Source: Paraburkholderia franconis
GTDB taxonomy: Bacteria > Pseudomonadota > Gammaproteobacteria > Burkholderiales > Burkholderiaceae
Assembly: GCF_009362735.1 (NCBI RefSeq)
Contig: NZ_WHNP01000011.1
Coordinates: 1-64,000 of the forward strand
Reading direction: 5' to 3'
DNA length: 64,000 bases
The notes under the pieces are model-generated. The model searched no databases and had not been told where the DNA came from. It saw only the letters and a list, made by a program, of their open reading frames with translations. Positions within the stretch are counted from its first letter, which is position 1, and each line of letters starts with the position of its first letter. Shown here piece after piece: positions 17,134-24,953 of this stretch. Made by a program: the position numbers and the translations under genes.

Positions 17134-18462
17134 ATGACCCCCGAAGACGCCCGGAAGTTTCTCGCAGACAACGAGGTGAAATACATCCTCGCGCAGTTCG
17201 TCGACATCCACGGAGTCGCTAAGACGAAGTCCGTGCCTGCGGCGCACCTCGACAGCATTCTCACGGCCGGCGCCGGCTTCGCGGGCTTTGCTGTGTGGGG
17301 GCTCGGCATCGATCCGCAGGGGCCTGACTTCATGGCCGTCGGCGACATCAATACGCTGCAGATCGTGCCCTGGCAGCCAGGCTACGCGCGCATCGTCTGC
17401 GACGGACATGTGAAGCGCGAGCCCTGGCCGTTCGAAAGCCGTGTGACGCTGAAAAAGCAGGTGCGACGCCTCGAAGACCGCGGCTGGATTCTGAACACGG
17501 GTCTCGAGCCGGAGTTCTCGCTGCTGCGCAAGGGCCCCGACGGCGCGATCGTGCCGTGCGACCACACCGATGCGCTGCCCAAGCCCTGCTATGACTACAA
17601 AGGCCTGTCGCGTTCGCGCGAGTTCCTGGAGCGGCTGACGGACGCGCTGATCAAGGCGGGCATCGACGTCTATCAGATCGATCACGAAGATGCGAACGGC
17701 CAGTTCGAAATCAACTACACGTACACCGATTGCCTCAAGTCCTGCGATCACTACGTGTTCTTCAAGATGGCGGCAGCGGAAATCGCGAACGAACTGGGCC
17801 TCATCTGCTCGTTCATGCCGAAGCCCTTCGCGAATCGTCCCGGCAACGGCATGCACATGCACATGTCGATTTCCGACGGCAAGAAGAACCTGTTCGCCGA
17901 CGATCACGACGAGAACGGCCTCGGCCTCTCGAAGCTCGCGTACCACTGGACGGCAGGCATTCTCAAGCATGCGGGCGCGCTTGCGGCAATCTGCGCGCCG
18001 ACGGTGAACTCGTACAAGCGCCTCGTCGTCGGGCGTTCGCTGACGGGCGCGACCTGGGCGCCCGCGTATGTGAGCTATGGCGACAACAACCGCTCTTCGA
18101 TGGTGCGCATTCCTGGCGGCCGGATCGAACTCCGACTGCCCGATGCAGCCTGCAACGCCTACCTCGCGACGGCCGCCGTCATTGCGGCAGGGCTCGATGG
18201 CGTCGAGAACCGTCTGGAACCCGGCAAGCCGTGCAATGCGAACCTCTACGAGATGTCGCCGCAGGAACTCAAGGAGAACGGCATCAGCATCCTGCCGCAG
18301 AACCTCGAAGCCGCGTTGCGCGCACTGGAAAAGGACGAGTTGATGCTGGAGGCGCTCGGCCCGGCAGGCAGCGAGTTCCTTCGTCTGAAGCAGATGGAGT
18401 GGATCGAGTACATGCGCCATGTGTCGGACTGGGAACAGAAGACCTACCTTGAATTTTTCTGA
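17134..18462 (+). CDS. gmaS: Gamma-glutamylmethylamide synthetase (glutamine-synthetase family)
   Basis: A 442-residue member of the GlnT/GmaS branch of glutamine synthetases. The beta-grasp N-terminus contains [20 protein letters not shown]; the catalytic domain shows the metal-binding Glu residues in [11 protein letters not shown] and [16 protein letters not shown], the ATP-side segment [20 protein letters not shown], and [20 protein letters not shown] with [20 protein letters not shown]. GmaS ligates methylamine to glutamate using ATP. GlnT-type glutamine synthetase is the alternative, but the mgd genes on one side and mgs genes on the other make the methylamine role likely. It has no tyrosine adenylylation motif of GlnA that I can recognise. 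Confidence 0.88.
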   Translation: MTPEDARKFLADNEVKYILAQFVDIHGVAKTKSVPAAHLDSILTAGAGFAGFAVWGLGIDPQGPDFMAVGDINTLQIVPWQPGYARIVCDGHVKREPWPFESRVTLKKQVRRLEDRGWILNTGLEPEFSLLRKGPDGAIVPCDHTDALPKPCYDYKGLSRSREFLERLTDALIKAGIDVYQIDHEDANGQFEINYTYTDCLKSCDHYVFFKMAAAEIANELGLICSFMPKPFANRPGNGMHMHMSISDGKKNLFADDHDENGLGLSKLAYHWTAGILKHAGALAAICAPTVNSYKRLVVGRSLTGATWAPAYVSYGDNNRSSMVRIPGGRIELRLPDAACNAYLATAAVIAAGLDGVENRLEPGKPCNANLYEMSPQELKENGISILPQNLEAALRALEKDELMLEALGPAGSEFLRLKQMEWIEYMRHVSDWEQKTYLEFF

Positions 18463-18512
18463 CCAAGAATCCTAAACAGCTTTTCGCTTGAATCGAGCGC
18501 GAGGAGATAACG

Positions 18513-19421
18513 ATGTGTGGAATTGTCGGACTACTCGTCAAGAAGCCCGAGATGCGCGAGCGTCTCGGCGAATTGATGGTGCCTATGCTGCTGGGCATGA
18601 CGGAGCGCGGGCCGGACTCCGCAGGGCTTGCGGTGTTCACGGAACCCGTCGCGGATGGCGTGCGCAAGATCAGCCTTTACTCGGGCCTGACGGAAGACGG
18701 CGCGGATTTCAACTGGCAAGGGCTCGTGCATGAACTGAACCAGCACCTTGGCGCAAAGGCCTCGGTGCAGGCCAAGGACAATCACGCCGTGTTGAGCGTG
18801 GCCGTCGATCCCGAAACGGTCAAGCACTGGATTCGTGAAACGCATCCGGGGCTGCATGTGCTGTCGACGGGCCGCATGATCGATCTGTACAAGGACACGG
18901 GCACGCCGGGCCAGGTCGCGGACCGTTACGCGTTCAGCGGTCTGACGGGCACGCATCTGGTCGGTCATACGCGGATGGCGACGGAATCCGCCGTGACGCC
19001 CGATCGCGCGCACCCGTTCACGGCGGGCGAAGACTTCTGCCTCGTGCACAACGGCTCGCTGTCGAATCCGAACGGCGTGCGGCGCATGCTCGAACCGCAC
19101 GGCATCCGCTTCGATACCGACAACGACACGGAAGCCGCGTGCCGTTTCCTCGAATACCGGCTGCGCGAAGGCGATGACCTCGAAGTCGCATTGCAAAAGG
19201 GCTTTGAGCAGCTCGACGGCTTCTACACGTTCCTGATGGGCACGCCCGACAAGCTCGCGCTGATCCGCGATCCGTTCGCATGCAAGCCGGCCGTGGTCGC
19301 CGAGACCGATGATCTGGTGGCGATCGCTTCCGAGTTCCGCTCGCTAGCGCATCTGCCCGACATCAAGCATGCCCGCGTTTTTGAACCGGCTCCGGAGGAG
19401 ATGTACGTATGGACAGTGTGA
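18513..19421 (+). CDS. mgsA: N-methylglutamate synthase subunit A (glutamine amidotransferase domain)
   Basis: A 302-residue class-II glutamine amidotransferase. Cys2 (MCGIVGLL) is the N-terminal nucleophile, followed by ERGPDSAGLAVF and the conserved LVGHTRMATESAVTPDRAHP and FCLVHNGSLSN segments. In the three-protein enzyme MgsABC it corresponds to the amidotransferase domain of glutamate synthase and frees methylamine from gamma-glutamylmethylamide for transfer. GlxB is the homologue name in rhizobia. The coding sequence overlaps mgsB by 13 bp. Confidence 0.9.
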   Translation: MCGIVGLLVKKPEMRERLGELMVPMLLGMTERGPDSAGLAVFTEPVADGVRKISLYSGLTEDGADFNWQGLVHELNQHLGAKASVQAKDNHAVLSVAVDPETVKHWIRETHPGLHVLSTGRMIDLYKDTGTPGQVADRYAFSGLTGTHLVGHTRMATESAVTPDRAHPFTAGEDFCLVHNGSLSNPNGVRRMLEPHGIRFDTDNDTEAACRFLEYRLREGDDLEVALQKGFEQLDGFYTFLMGTPDKLALIRDPFACKPAVVAETDDLVAIASEFRSLAHLPDIKHARVFEPAPEEMYVWTV

Positions 19422-20107
19422 ACTTCGACCTGGCGTCCGCCTCGGTGACGGATGTGAATGGCTTCCTGCACCGCGAAGCCGCGCAAGGGGGTACGAGCAG
19501 GGTGCTGATTTCGAATCCCGACGGCGCACACAACATCGCGGTGGGGCTTGATCTGCCCATCGAAATCGAGATCGACGGCCACGCAGGCTATTACGCCGCC
19601 GGCATGAACAAGGAAGCGAAGGTAACGATCTCGGGCAGTGCCAGCACGGGCGTCGCCGAGAACATGATGAGCGGCCGCGTCCACGTGAAGGGCTTCGCTT
19701 CCAACGCGGCGGGTGCATCGGCGCATGGCGGGCTGCTCGTCATCGAAGGCGATGCGGGCCTGCGCTGCGGCATTTCGCTCAAAGGCGCGGACATCGTCGT
19801 GAAGGGTTCGGTCGGCAGCTTTACAGCGTTCATGGCCCAGGCAGGCCGGATCGTGATCTGCGGCGACGCCGGCGACGCGCTCGGCGACTCGCTGTACGAA
19901 GCGGTGATCTACGTGCGCGGCAAGGTCAAGTCGCTGGGCGCCGACGCGCGCGAGGAGCCGATGCAGGCCGCCGATGTGGAAGCCGTTGCGCAATTGCTGC
20001 GCGCAGCGGGGCCTGCATTCGCCGAGTTCGACCCGAAGGAATTCAGACGCGTTGCGTCAGCCCGCTTGCTGTATCACTGGAATGCCGACGCGAATCAGGA
20101 ATATTGA
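19409..20107 (+). CDS. mgsB: N-methylglutamate synthase subunit B (GXGXG domain)
   Basis: A 232-residue protein matching the GXGXG beta-helix domain at the C-terminus of glutamate synthase large subunits. Repeats such as SGSASTGVAENMMSGRVHVK, GASAHGGLLVIEGDAGLRCG and GDAGDALGDSLYEAVIYVRG show the pattern. It is the structural subunit between the amidotransferase and FMN subunits. It overlaps mgsA by 13 bp and is followed by mgsC after 14 bp. The rhizobial name is GlxC. Confidence 0.9.
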   Translation: MDSVNFDLASASVTDVNGFLHREAAQGGTSRVLISNPDGAHNIAVGLDLPIEIEIDGHAGYYAAGMNKEAKVTISGSASTGVAENMMSGRVHVKGFASNAAGASAHGGLLVIEGDAGLRCGISLKGADIVVKGSVGSFTAFMAQAGRIVICGDAGDALGDSLYEAVIYVRGKVKSLGADAREEPMQAADVEAVAQLLRAAGPAFAEFDPKEFRRVASARLLYHWNADANQEY

Positions 20108-20121
20108 ACCGGGGACCCGCC

Positions 20122-21489
20122 ATGGAAATCAAGCCCGTACATATGAAGCACATCGCCACTGAAGAGTCCTGGGGCTTCGACCGCAAGACGATCGACTATA
20201 TCCAGAACGCCGCGGCACACGGACTGTACGAAATCCGTGGCCTTGGTGCGAAGCGGCGCGTGCCGCACTTCGACGATCTGCTGTTTCTCGGCGCGTCGTT
20301 GTCGCGCTATCCGCTGGAGGGATACCGCGAGAAATGCGTGACGAAGACCGTGCTCGGCACGCGCTTCGCGAAGAAGCCAATCGAGCTCGCTATTCCGATC
20401 ACCGTCGCGGGCATGAGCTTCGGCGCGCTGTCAGCGAACGTGAAGGAGTCGCTCGGCCGTGCGGCCACTGAACTCGGCACCTCGACGACGACGGGCGACG
20501 GCGGCATGACGCCCGAGGAACGTCGCTCGTCGAAGACCCTCGTCTACCAGTGCCTGCCGTCGCGCTATGGCTTCAATCCCGACGACGTGCGCAAGGCCGA
20601 CGCGATCGAGGTCGTGATCGGACAGGGCGCGAAGCCCGGCGGCGGCGGCATGCTGCTCGGCCAGAAGATCTCGCCGCGCGTGGCGAAGATGCGCACGCTG
20701 CCGGAAGGCATCGATCAGCGCTCGGCATCGCGTCATCCTGACTGGACGGGTCCGGACGATCTGCACATCAAGATTCTCGAGTTGCGCGAATTGACCGACT
20801 GGCAGACGCCCATCTACGTGAAGGTGGGCGCGACCCGCACGTTCAATGACGTGAAGCTCGCGGTGCATGCGGGCGCGGACGTGATCGTCGTCGATGGGAT
20901 GCAGGGCGGCACGGCCGCGACGCAGACCTGCTTCATCGAGAACGTCGGCATTCCGACGCTCGCCGCGCTGCGCCAGGCTGTCGACGCGCTCGAAGACCTC
21001 AACATGAAGGGGCAGGTGCAGCTGATCATCTCGGGCGGCATCCGCAGCGGGGCCGATGTCGCGAAGGCGCTGGCAATGGGTGCGGATGCAGTCGCGATCG
21101 GCCAGGGCGTGCTGGTGTCGCTCGGCTGCAATAGCTCGTCGTACATCGAGAACGGCCAGCACGTGTCCGCGCTCGACGACTATGCGAATCTCGGCACCGC
21201 GCCGGGCTTTTGCCACCACTGCCACACCGGCAAGTGCCCCGTCGGCATCACGACGCAGGACGCGGTGTTGCAGGAGCGTCTGAAGCCTGAAGTCGGCGCG
21301 AAGCGTCTGAAGAACTATCTGAAGACGGTGAACATGGAGCTGACGACGATCGCGCGCGCGTGCGGCAAGCAGAACGTGCATCATCTGGAGCCGGAAGACC
21401 TCGTCGCGCTCACGGTCGAAGCGGCGGCGATGGCCCGTGTGCCGCTCGCCGGGACCAACTGGATTCCTGGCTTCAACGGCGCACGATGA
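20122..21489 (+). CDS. mgsC: N-methylglutamate synthase subunit C (FMN/Fe-S glutamate-synthase domain)
   Basis: A 455-residue FMN-binding glutamate synthase-like protein. Features include TVAGMSFGALSANVKESLGR, GEGGM-like TTTGDGGMTPEERRS, GAKPGGGGMLLGQKIS, the barrel segment VDGMQGGTAATQTCFIENVG, IISGGIRSGADVAKALAMGA, and a C-terminal cysteine group CHHCHTGKCPVGI for the Fe-S cluster. It condenses the amine with the 2-oxoglutarate-derived carbon skeleton to give N-methylglutamate. The chosen ATG at 20122 follows CCGGGGACC; longer starts are less likely. The stop overlaps the folD start by ATGA. Confidence 0.92.
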   Translation: MEIKPVHMKHIATEESWGFDRKTIDYIQNAAAHGLYEIRGLGAKRRVPHFDDLLFLGASLSRYPLEGYREKCVTKTVLGTRFAKKPIELAIPITVAGMSFGALSANVKESLGRAATELGTSTTTGDGGMTPEERRSSKTLVYQCLPSRYGFNPDDVRKADAIEVVIGQGAKPGGGGMLLGQKISPRVAKMRTLPEGIDQRSASRHPDWTGPDDLHIKILELRELTDWQTPIYVKVGATRTFNDVKLAVHAGADVIVVDGMQGGTAATQTCFIENVGIPTLAALRQAVDALEDLNMKGQVQLIISGGIRSGADVAKALAMGADAVAIGQGVLVSLGCNSSSYIENGQHVSALDDYANLGTAPGFCHHCHTGKCPVGITTQDAVLQERLKPEVGAKRLKNYLKTVNMELTTIARACGKQNVHHLEPEDLVALTVEAAAMARVPLAGTNWIPGFNGAR

Positions 21490-22385
21490 CAGCGCAACTG
21501 ATCGATGGCCGACACCTCGCGCGGCGTTTGCGCGCGCGCTTTCGCGAGCGCGTCGCGGCCCTGTCCGCGCGCGGTGTCGTGCCGGGTCTCGCCGTGGTGC
21601 TGGTCGGCGACAATCCCGCGTCTGAGCTGTACGTCGCAAACAAGGTGAAAGCCTGCGAGGATTGCGGCGTGCGCTCGTTCATGCACCGCTTTCATACCGA
21701 TTGCAGAGAGACAGAACTGCTCGACCGCATTGCCGCCCTCAACGTCGAGCGCGGCACGCATGGCATTCTCGTGCAACTGCCGTTGCCGCCACAGATCAAT
21801 GTGCGACGCGTGCTGGAAAGCATCGTCGTCGACAAGGACGTCGACGGCTTTCATCTGTACAACGTCGGTGCGCTCGTCGTCGGCAATTCGATCTTTCCGC
21901 CTTGCACGCCGTATGGCGTCCAGCTTCTGCTGGAGACGACGGGCATCGACGTGGCGGGAAAGAACGTCGTCGTGGTCGGCGCGAGCAATATCGTCGGCAA
22001 GCCGATGGCGCTGATGCTGCTGCAAAAGGAAGCGACCGTCACCATCTGCCACGTGAAGACGCGTGACCTCGCGCAGCACACGATACATGCCGACATTCTG
22101 GTTGTCGCAGCGGGCAAGCCCGGCCTCATCAAGGCGGAGATGGTCAAGGAAGGCGCAATCGTGATCGACGTGGGGATCAATCGCATGCCGGATGGGCGCA
22201 TCGTAGGCGATGTGGACTTCGAGCCCGTGCGCGAGCGGGCTTCGTGGATCACGCCCGTGCCTGGCGGCGTCGGACCGATGACGGTTACGATGTTGATCGA
22301 AAACACCTTGCGCTCGGCAGAGCGTTTTGCAGACGGGCAGGCATTTCACCCGCCTCAGCCTTTCTGGCAGGTGCCGGCGGGCTAG
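21486..22385 (+). CDS. folD: Methylene-tetrahydrofolate dehydrogenase/cyclohydrolase
   Basis: A 299-residue FolD. The catalytic region has SELYVANKVKACEDCGVRS with the conserved Lys, the folate-site signature VDKDVDGFHLYNVGAL, and the NADP-binding motif VVVVGASNIVGKPMALMLLQ; the C-terminus has WITPVPGGVGPMTVTMLIEN. It interconverts methylene-, methenyl- and formyl-tetrahydrofolate. Coupling to mgsC by ATGA and the presence of purU at the start of the same unit suggest that C1 from N-methylglutamate is handled on folate and released as formate or passed to GlyA. Confidence 0.95.
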   Translation: MTAQLIDGRHLARRLRARFRERVAALSARGVVPGLAVVLVGDNPASELYVANKVKACEDCGVRSFMHRFHTDCRETELLDRIAALNVERGTHGILVQLPLPPQINVRRVLESIVVDKDVDGFHLYNVGALVVGNSIFPPCTPYGVQLLLETTGIDVAGKNVVVVGASNIVGKPMALMLLQKEATVTICHVKTRDLAQHTIHADILVVAAGKPGLIKAEMVKEGAIVIDVGINRMPDGRIVGDVDFEPVRERASWITPVPGGVGPMTVTMLIENTLRSAERFADGQAFHPPQPFWQVPAG

Positions 22386-22413
22386 GGACGTTGACGATTG
22401 CAGGAGACCGCGG

Positions 22414-23865
22414 ATGGCTGACGATACACGCAACGCACTCGAAACGGCCGCGAGGCTCGCGCTCGCGTTCCATGACGCGCGCGCATCGCGCCCGACGTGT
22501 CCCACGGCCAGTTTCGGCGAACTGAGCGCGGCGTTCGGCGGGCCGATGCCGGAAGAGGGCGAGTCCGCCGATGCCGTGATCGCACGGCTCGCGGCCATCG
22601 CGGAGCCAGGCTTGCTCGGCACGGCGGGGCCGCGCTTTTTCGGCTGGGTCGCGGGCGGTTCTCATCCCGCCGGCGTCGCGGCGGACTGGCTCACGAGCAT
22701 CTGGGGGCAAAACGCCGCGACGGCGCATGGCGCGCCTGCCGCGGCCGTCGCGGAGCAGGTGGCCGCGTCCTGGCTCGTCGACGTGCTGGATCTGCCGCGC
22801 GAGTGCTCGGTCGGCTTCACCACGGGCGCGACCATGAGCAACTTCGTCTGCCTCGCGGCCGCACGCGATGCCGTGCTGCGGCGCGTGGGCTGGGACGTCG
22901 AAGCCGACGGACTGTGCGGCGCGCCGCCCATCTCCGTGTATGTCGGCGAAGGCGTGCACGCGAGCGTGCTGGCCGCGCTGCGTTATCTGGGCATCGGCGA
23001 GCGGCGCGTGATCGAGGTCGCAGCCGACGAGGCGGGCCGGATGCAGGTATCCGCGTTGCGCGACGCGCTCGTGCAGCAGTCGGGACCGCTCATCGTCATT
23101 GCCCAGGCGGGACACATGATGACGGGCGCGTTCGATCCCATCGGCGAAATCGCGGCGTGCGCGCATGAGCGAGGCGGATGGGTTCACGTCGATGCCGCGC
23201 TCGGCTTATGGGTCAGAGCGTGCCCTGAGCGCAGGCATCTTGCCGCAGGCATCGAAGACGCCGACTCATGGGCGGCCGACGCGCACAAGTGGCTGCAGGC
23301 GCCTTACGAAACGGGCTGCGCGTTCGTGCGCGACGCTAACGCGCACCGCCGCGCGATGTCGATTCGCGCGAGCTATCTGCCTGAAGCGGACGACGGCGTG
23401 CGCGACCCCGTCCACTACACGCCCGAGCTTTCGCGACGCGCGCGCGGCTTTGCGTTGTGGGCGCTGCTTCGTACGCTCGGCCGGCAAGGGATCGCGGCGA
23501 TGATCGGACGACATTGCGCGCTGGCGTGCCGCATCGCGCGGCGACTTGCTTTGGGACCGGGTGTCGCGCTGCTCAACGAGGTCGAGCTGAACCAGATGAT
23601 CGTGCGCTTCGGCTCGGCCTACGACGACCCGCTCGCGGACGAACTGACGTTGCGCACGATCGCGCGCATCCAGGCGCAGGGCATCTGCGACGTGCGTGCG
23701 GCGCTTTGGCAGGGACGTGCCGTGATGCGCCTGTCGGTCATCTCGTGGGCCACGACGGAGCACGACGCGGATTGCGCCGCCGATGCGATTCTGTCGAGCT
23801 GGGATCAGGTGCATGGCGACTACCTGTGTCAGGAACGTGAGGCGATGGCGCTGGCTTTTGGGTGA
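22414..23865 (+). CDS. PLP-dependent group II-type decarboxylase
   Basis: A 483-residue protein of the pyridoxal-dependent decarboxylase (group II) family. The PLP-binding Lys is in SWAADAHKWLQAPYETG, preceded by the Asp-bearing segment WVHVDAALGLWV and by the Ala/Gly pattern GFTTGATMSNFVCLAAARDA. It starts 28 bp after folD in the same direction and ends before a bidirectional terminator. Its substrate cannot be read from sequence. In this island a link to methanofuran synthesis is conceivable, because archaeal MfnA decarboxylates tyrosine to tyramine for that cofactor, but an amino-acid decarboxylase unrelated to the cofactor is equally possible. Confidence 0.8.
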   Translation: MADDTRNALETAARLALAFHDARASRPTCPTASFGELSAAFGGPMPEEGESADAVIARLAAIAEPGLLGTAGPRFFGWVAGGSHPAGVAADWLTSIWGQNAATAHGAPAAAVAEQVAASWLVDVLDLPRECSVGFTTGATMSNFVCLAAARDAVLRRVGWDVEADGLCGAPPISVYVGEGVHASVLAALRYLGIGERRVIEVAADEAGRMQVSALRDALVQQSGPLIVIAQAGHMMTGAFDPIGEIAACAHERGGWVHVDAALGLWVRACPERRHLAAGIEDADSWAADAHKWLQAPYETGCAFVRDANAHRRAMSIRASYLPEADDGVRDPVHYTPELSRRARGFALWALLRTLGRQGIAAMIGRHCALACRIARRLALGPGVALLNEVELNQMIVRFGSAYDDPLADELTLRTIARIQAQGICDVRAALWQGRAVMRLSVISWATTEHDADCAADAILSSWDQVHGDYLCQEREAMALAFG

Positions 23866-23884
23866 TGCGTCGTTTGAAAATAGA

Positions 23885-23912
23885 AAAGGGCGGCCCGCAG
23901 GCCGCCCTTTTT
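23885..23912. terminator. Bidirectional intrinsic terminator
   Basis: AAAAGGGCGGCC, CGCA loop, GGCCGCCCTTTTT lies between the convergent decarboxylase (+) and mcl (-) genes. T-runs are present on both strands. Confidence 0.9.
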
Positions 23913-23920
23913 CACGACCA

Positions 23921-24901
23921 CTAGCGTTTGTTATTGCCGATCGCGTCGGCCGTCGCGAGCAACGCCTCAGCCATGCGGATACTTGCGGCGTCGATCAACC
24001 GGCCGTCCAGCGACACTGCGCCTTTGCCTTCCTTCGCGGCTTGCGCCATCGCATCCATGATGCGGCGCGCCTTGGTGACTTCGGCCTCGGCGGGCGTGAA
24101 CACGCGATTGGCGAGCTCGATCTGCGACGGATGGATCGCCCACTTGCCCTCGTAGCCCAGCACGGCCGCGCGGCGCGCGGCAGCATCGTAGCCGTCGGGA
24201 TCGCTGAAGTCGCCGAACGGACCGTCGATGGGACGCAGCCCATAAGCGCGGCATGCGACCATCATGCGTGTTTGCGCGGCATGCCATTGATCGCCCCAGA
24301 AGTAATCGCGCTCGCCGCGCTCGTTCCTGTCGGTGAGCACGCCGTAATCGCGATTCACGCCGCCGATGACCGTCGTGCGCGCGCGTGTCGATGCCGCATA
24401 GTCCGCGACGCCGAACGACATCGCCTCCAGACGCCGGCTCGATTGCGCGATGCTCTCGACGTTCGCCATGCCGAGCGCGGTTTCGATCAGCACTTCGAAG
24501 CCGATGCGTTTGCTGCGCCCGCGCGCGGCCTCGATCTGCGTGACGAGCATGTCGACGGCGTAGACGTCCGCGGCCACGCCGACCTTTGGAATCAGGATCA
24601 TGTCGAGACGCGGACATGCCTCAACGATATCGACCACGTCGCGATACATGTAGTGCGTATCGAGACCGTTGATGCGAACCATCATCGTCTTGGTTCCCCA
24701 GTCGATCTCGTTGAGCCCTTCGATGATGTTCTTGCGCGCCTGCTCCTTGTCGTCCGGCGCGACGGCGTCTTCGCAGTCGAGGAAGATGATGTCGGCGGCC
24801 GAGCGCGCGGCCTTTTCGAACATCGCGGTATTCGAGCCTGGGACGGCCAGCTCGGAACGATGCAGCCGCGCTTTGGCCGGCTCGATGGCAGTGAAGCTCA
24901 T
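23921..24901 (-). CDS. mcl: Malyl-CoA lyase (HpcH/HpaI/CitE family)
   Basis: A 326-residue CitE-type lyase. It begins MSFTAIEPAKARLHRSELAV with AGGAGA upstream, which decides the start over a longer option at 24946. Characteristic segments are FLDCEDAVAPDDKEQARKNI, MMVRINGLDTHYMYRDVVDI, LIPKVGVAADVYAVDMLVTQ and FEVLIETALGMANVESIAQS with the metal-binding Glu and catalytic Asp positions. It cleaves malyl-CoA to acetyl-CoA and glyoxylate, the C4-splitting step of the serine cycle. The adjacent ppc, mtkAB, hprA, sgaA and glyA genes make this specific role much more likely than citramalyl- or citryl-CoA lyase activity. Confidence 0.93.
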   Translation of the reverse strand: MSFTAIEPAKARLHRSELAVPGSNTAMFEKAARSAADIIFLDCEDAVAPDDKEQARKNIIEGLNEIDWGTKTMMVRINGLDTHYMYRDVVDIVEACPRLDMILIPKVGVAADVYAVDMLVTQIEAARGRSKRIGFEVLIETALGMANVESIAQSSRRLEAMSFGVADYAASTRARTTVIGGVNRDYGVLTDRNERGERDYFWGDQWHAAQTRMMVACRAYGLRPIDGPFGDFSDPDGYDAAARRAAVLGYEGKWAIHPSQIELANRVFTPAEAEVTKARRIMDAMAQAAKEGKGAVSLDGRLIDAASIRMAEALLATADAIGNNKR

Positions 24902-24953
24902 ATGGGGTTCTCCTATGGGCACGTTGTGGATGGCGGGTTTCGTCAACGGGCGT

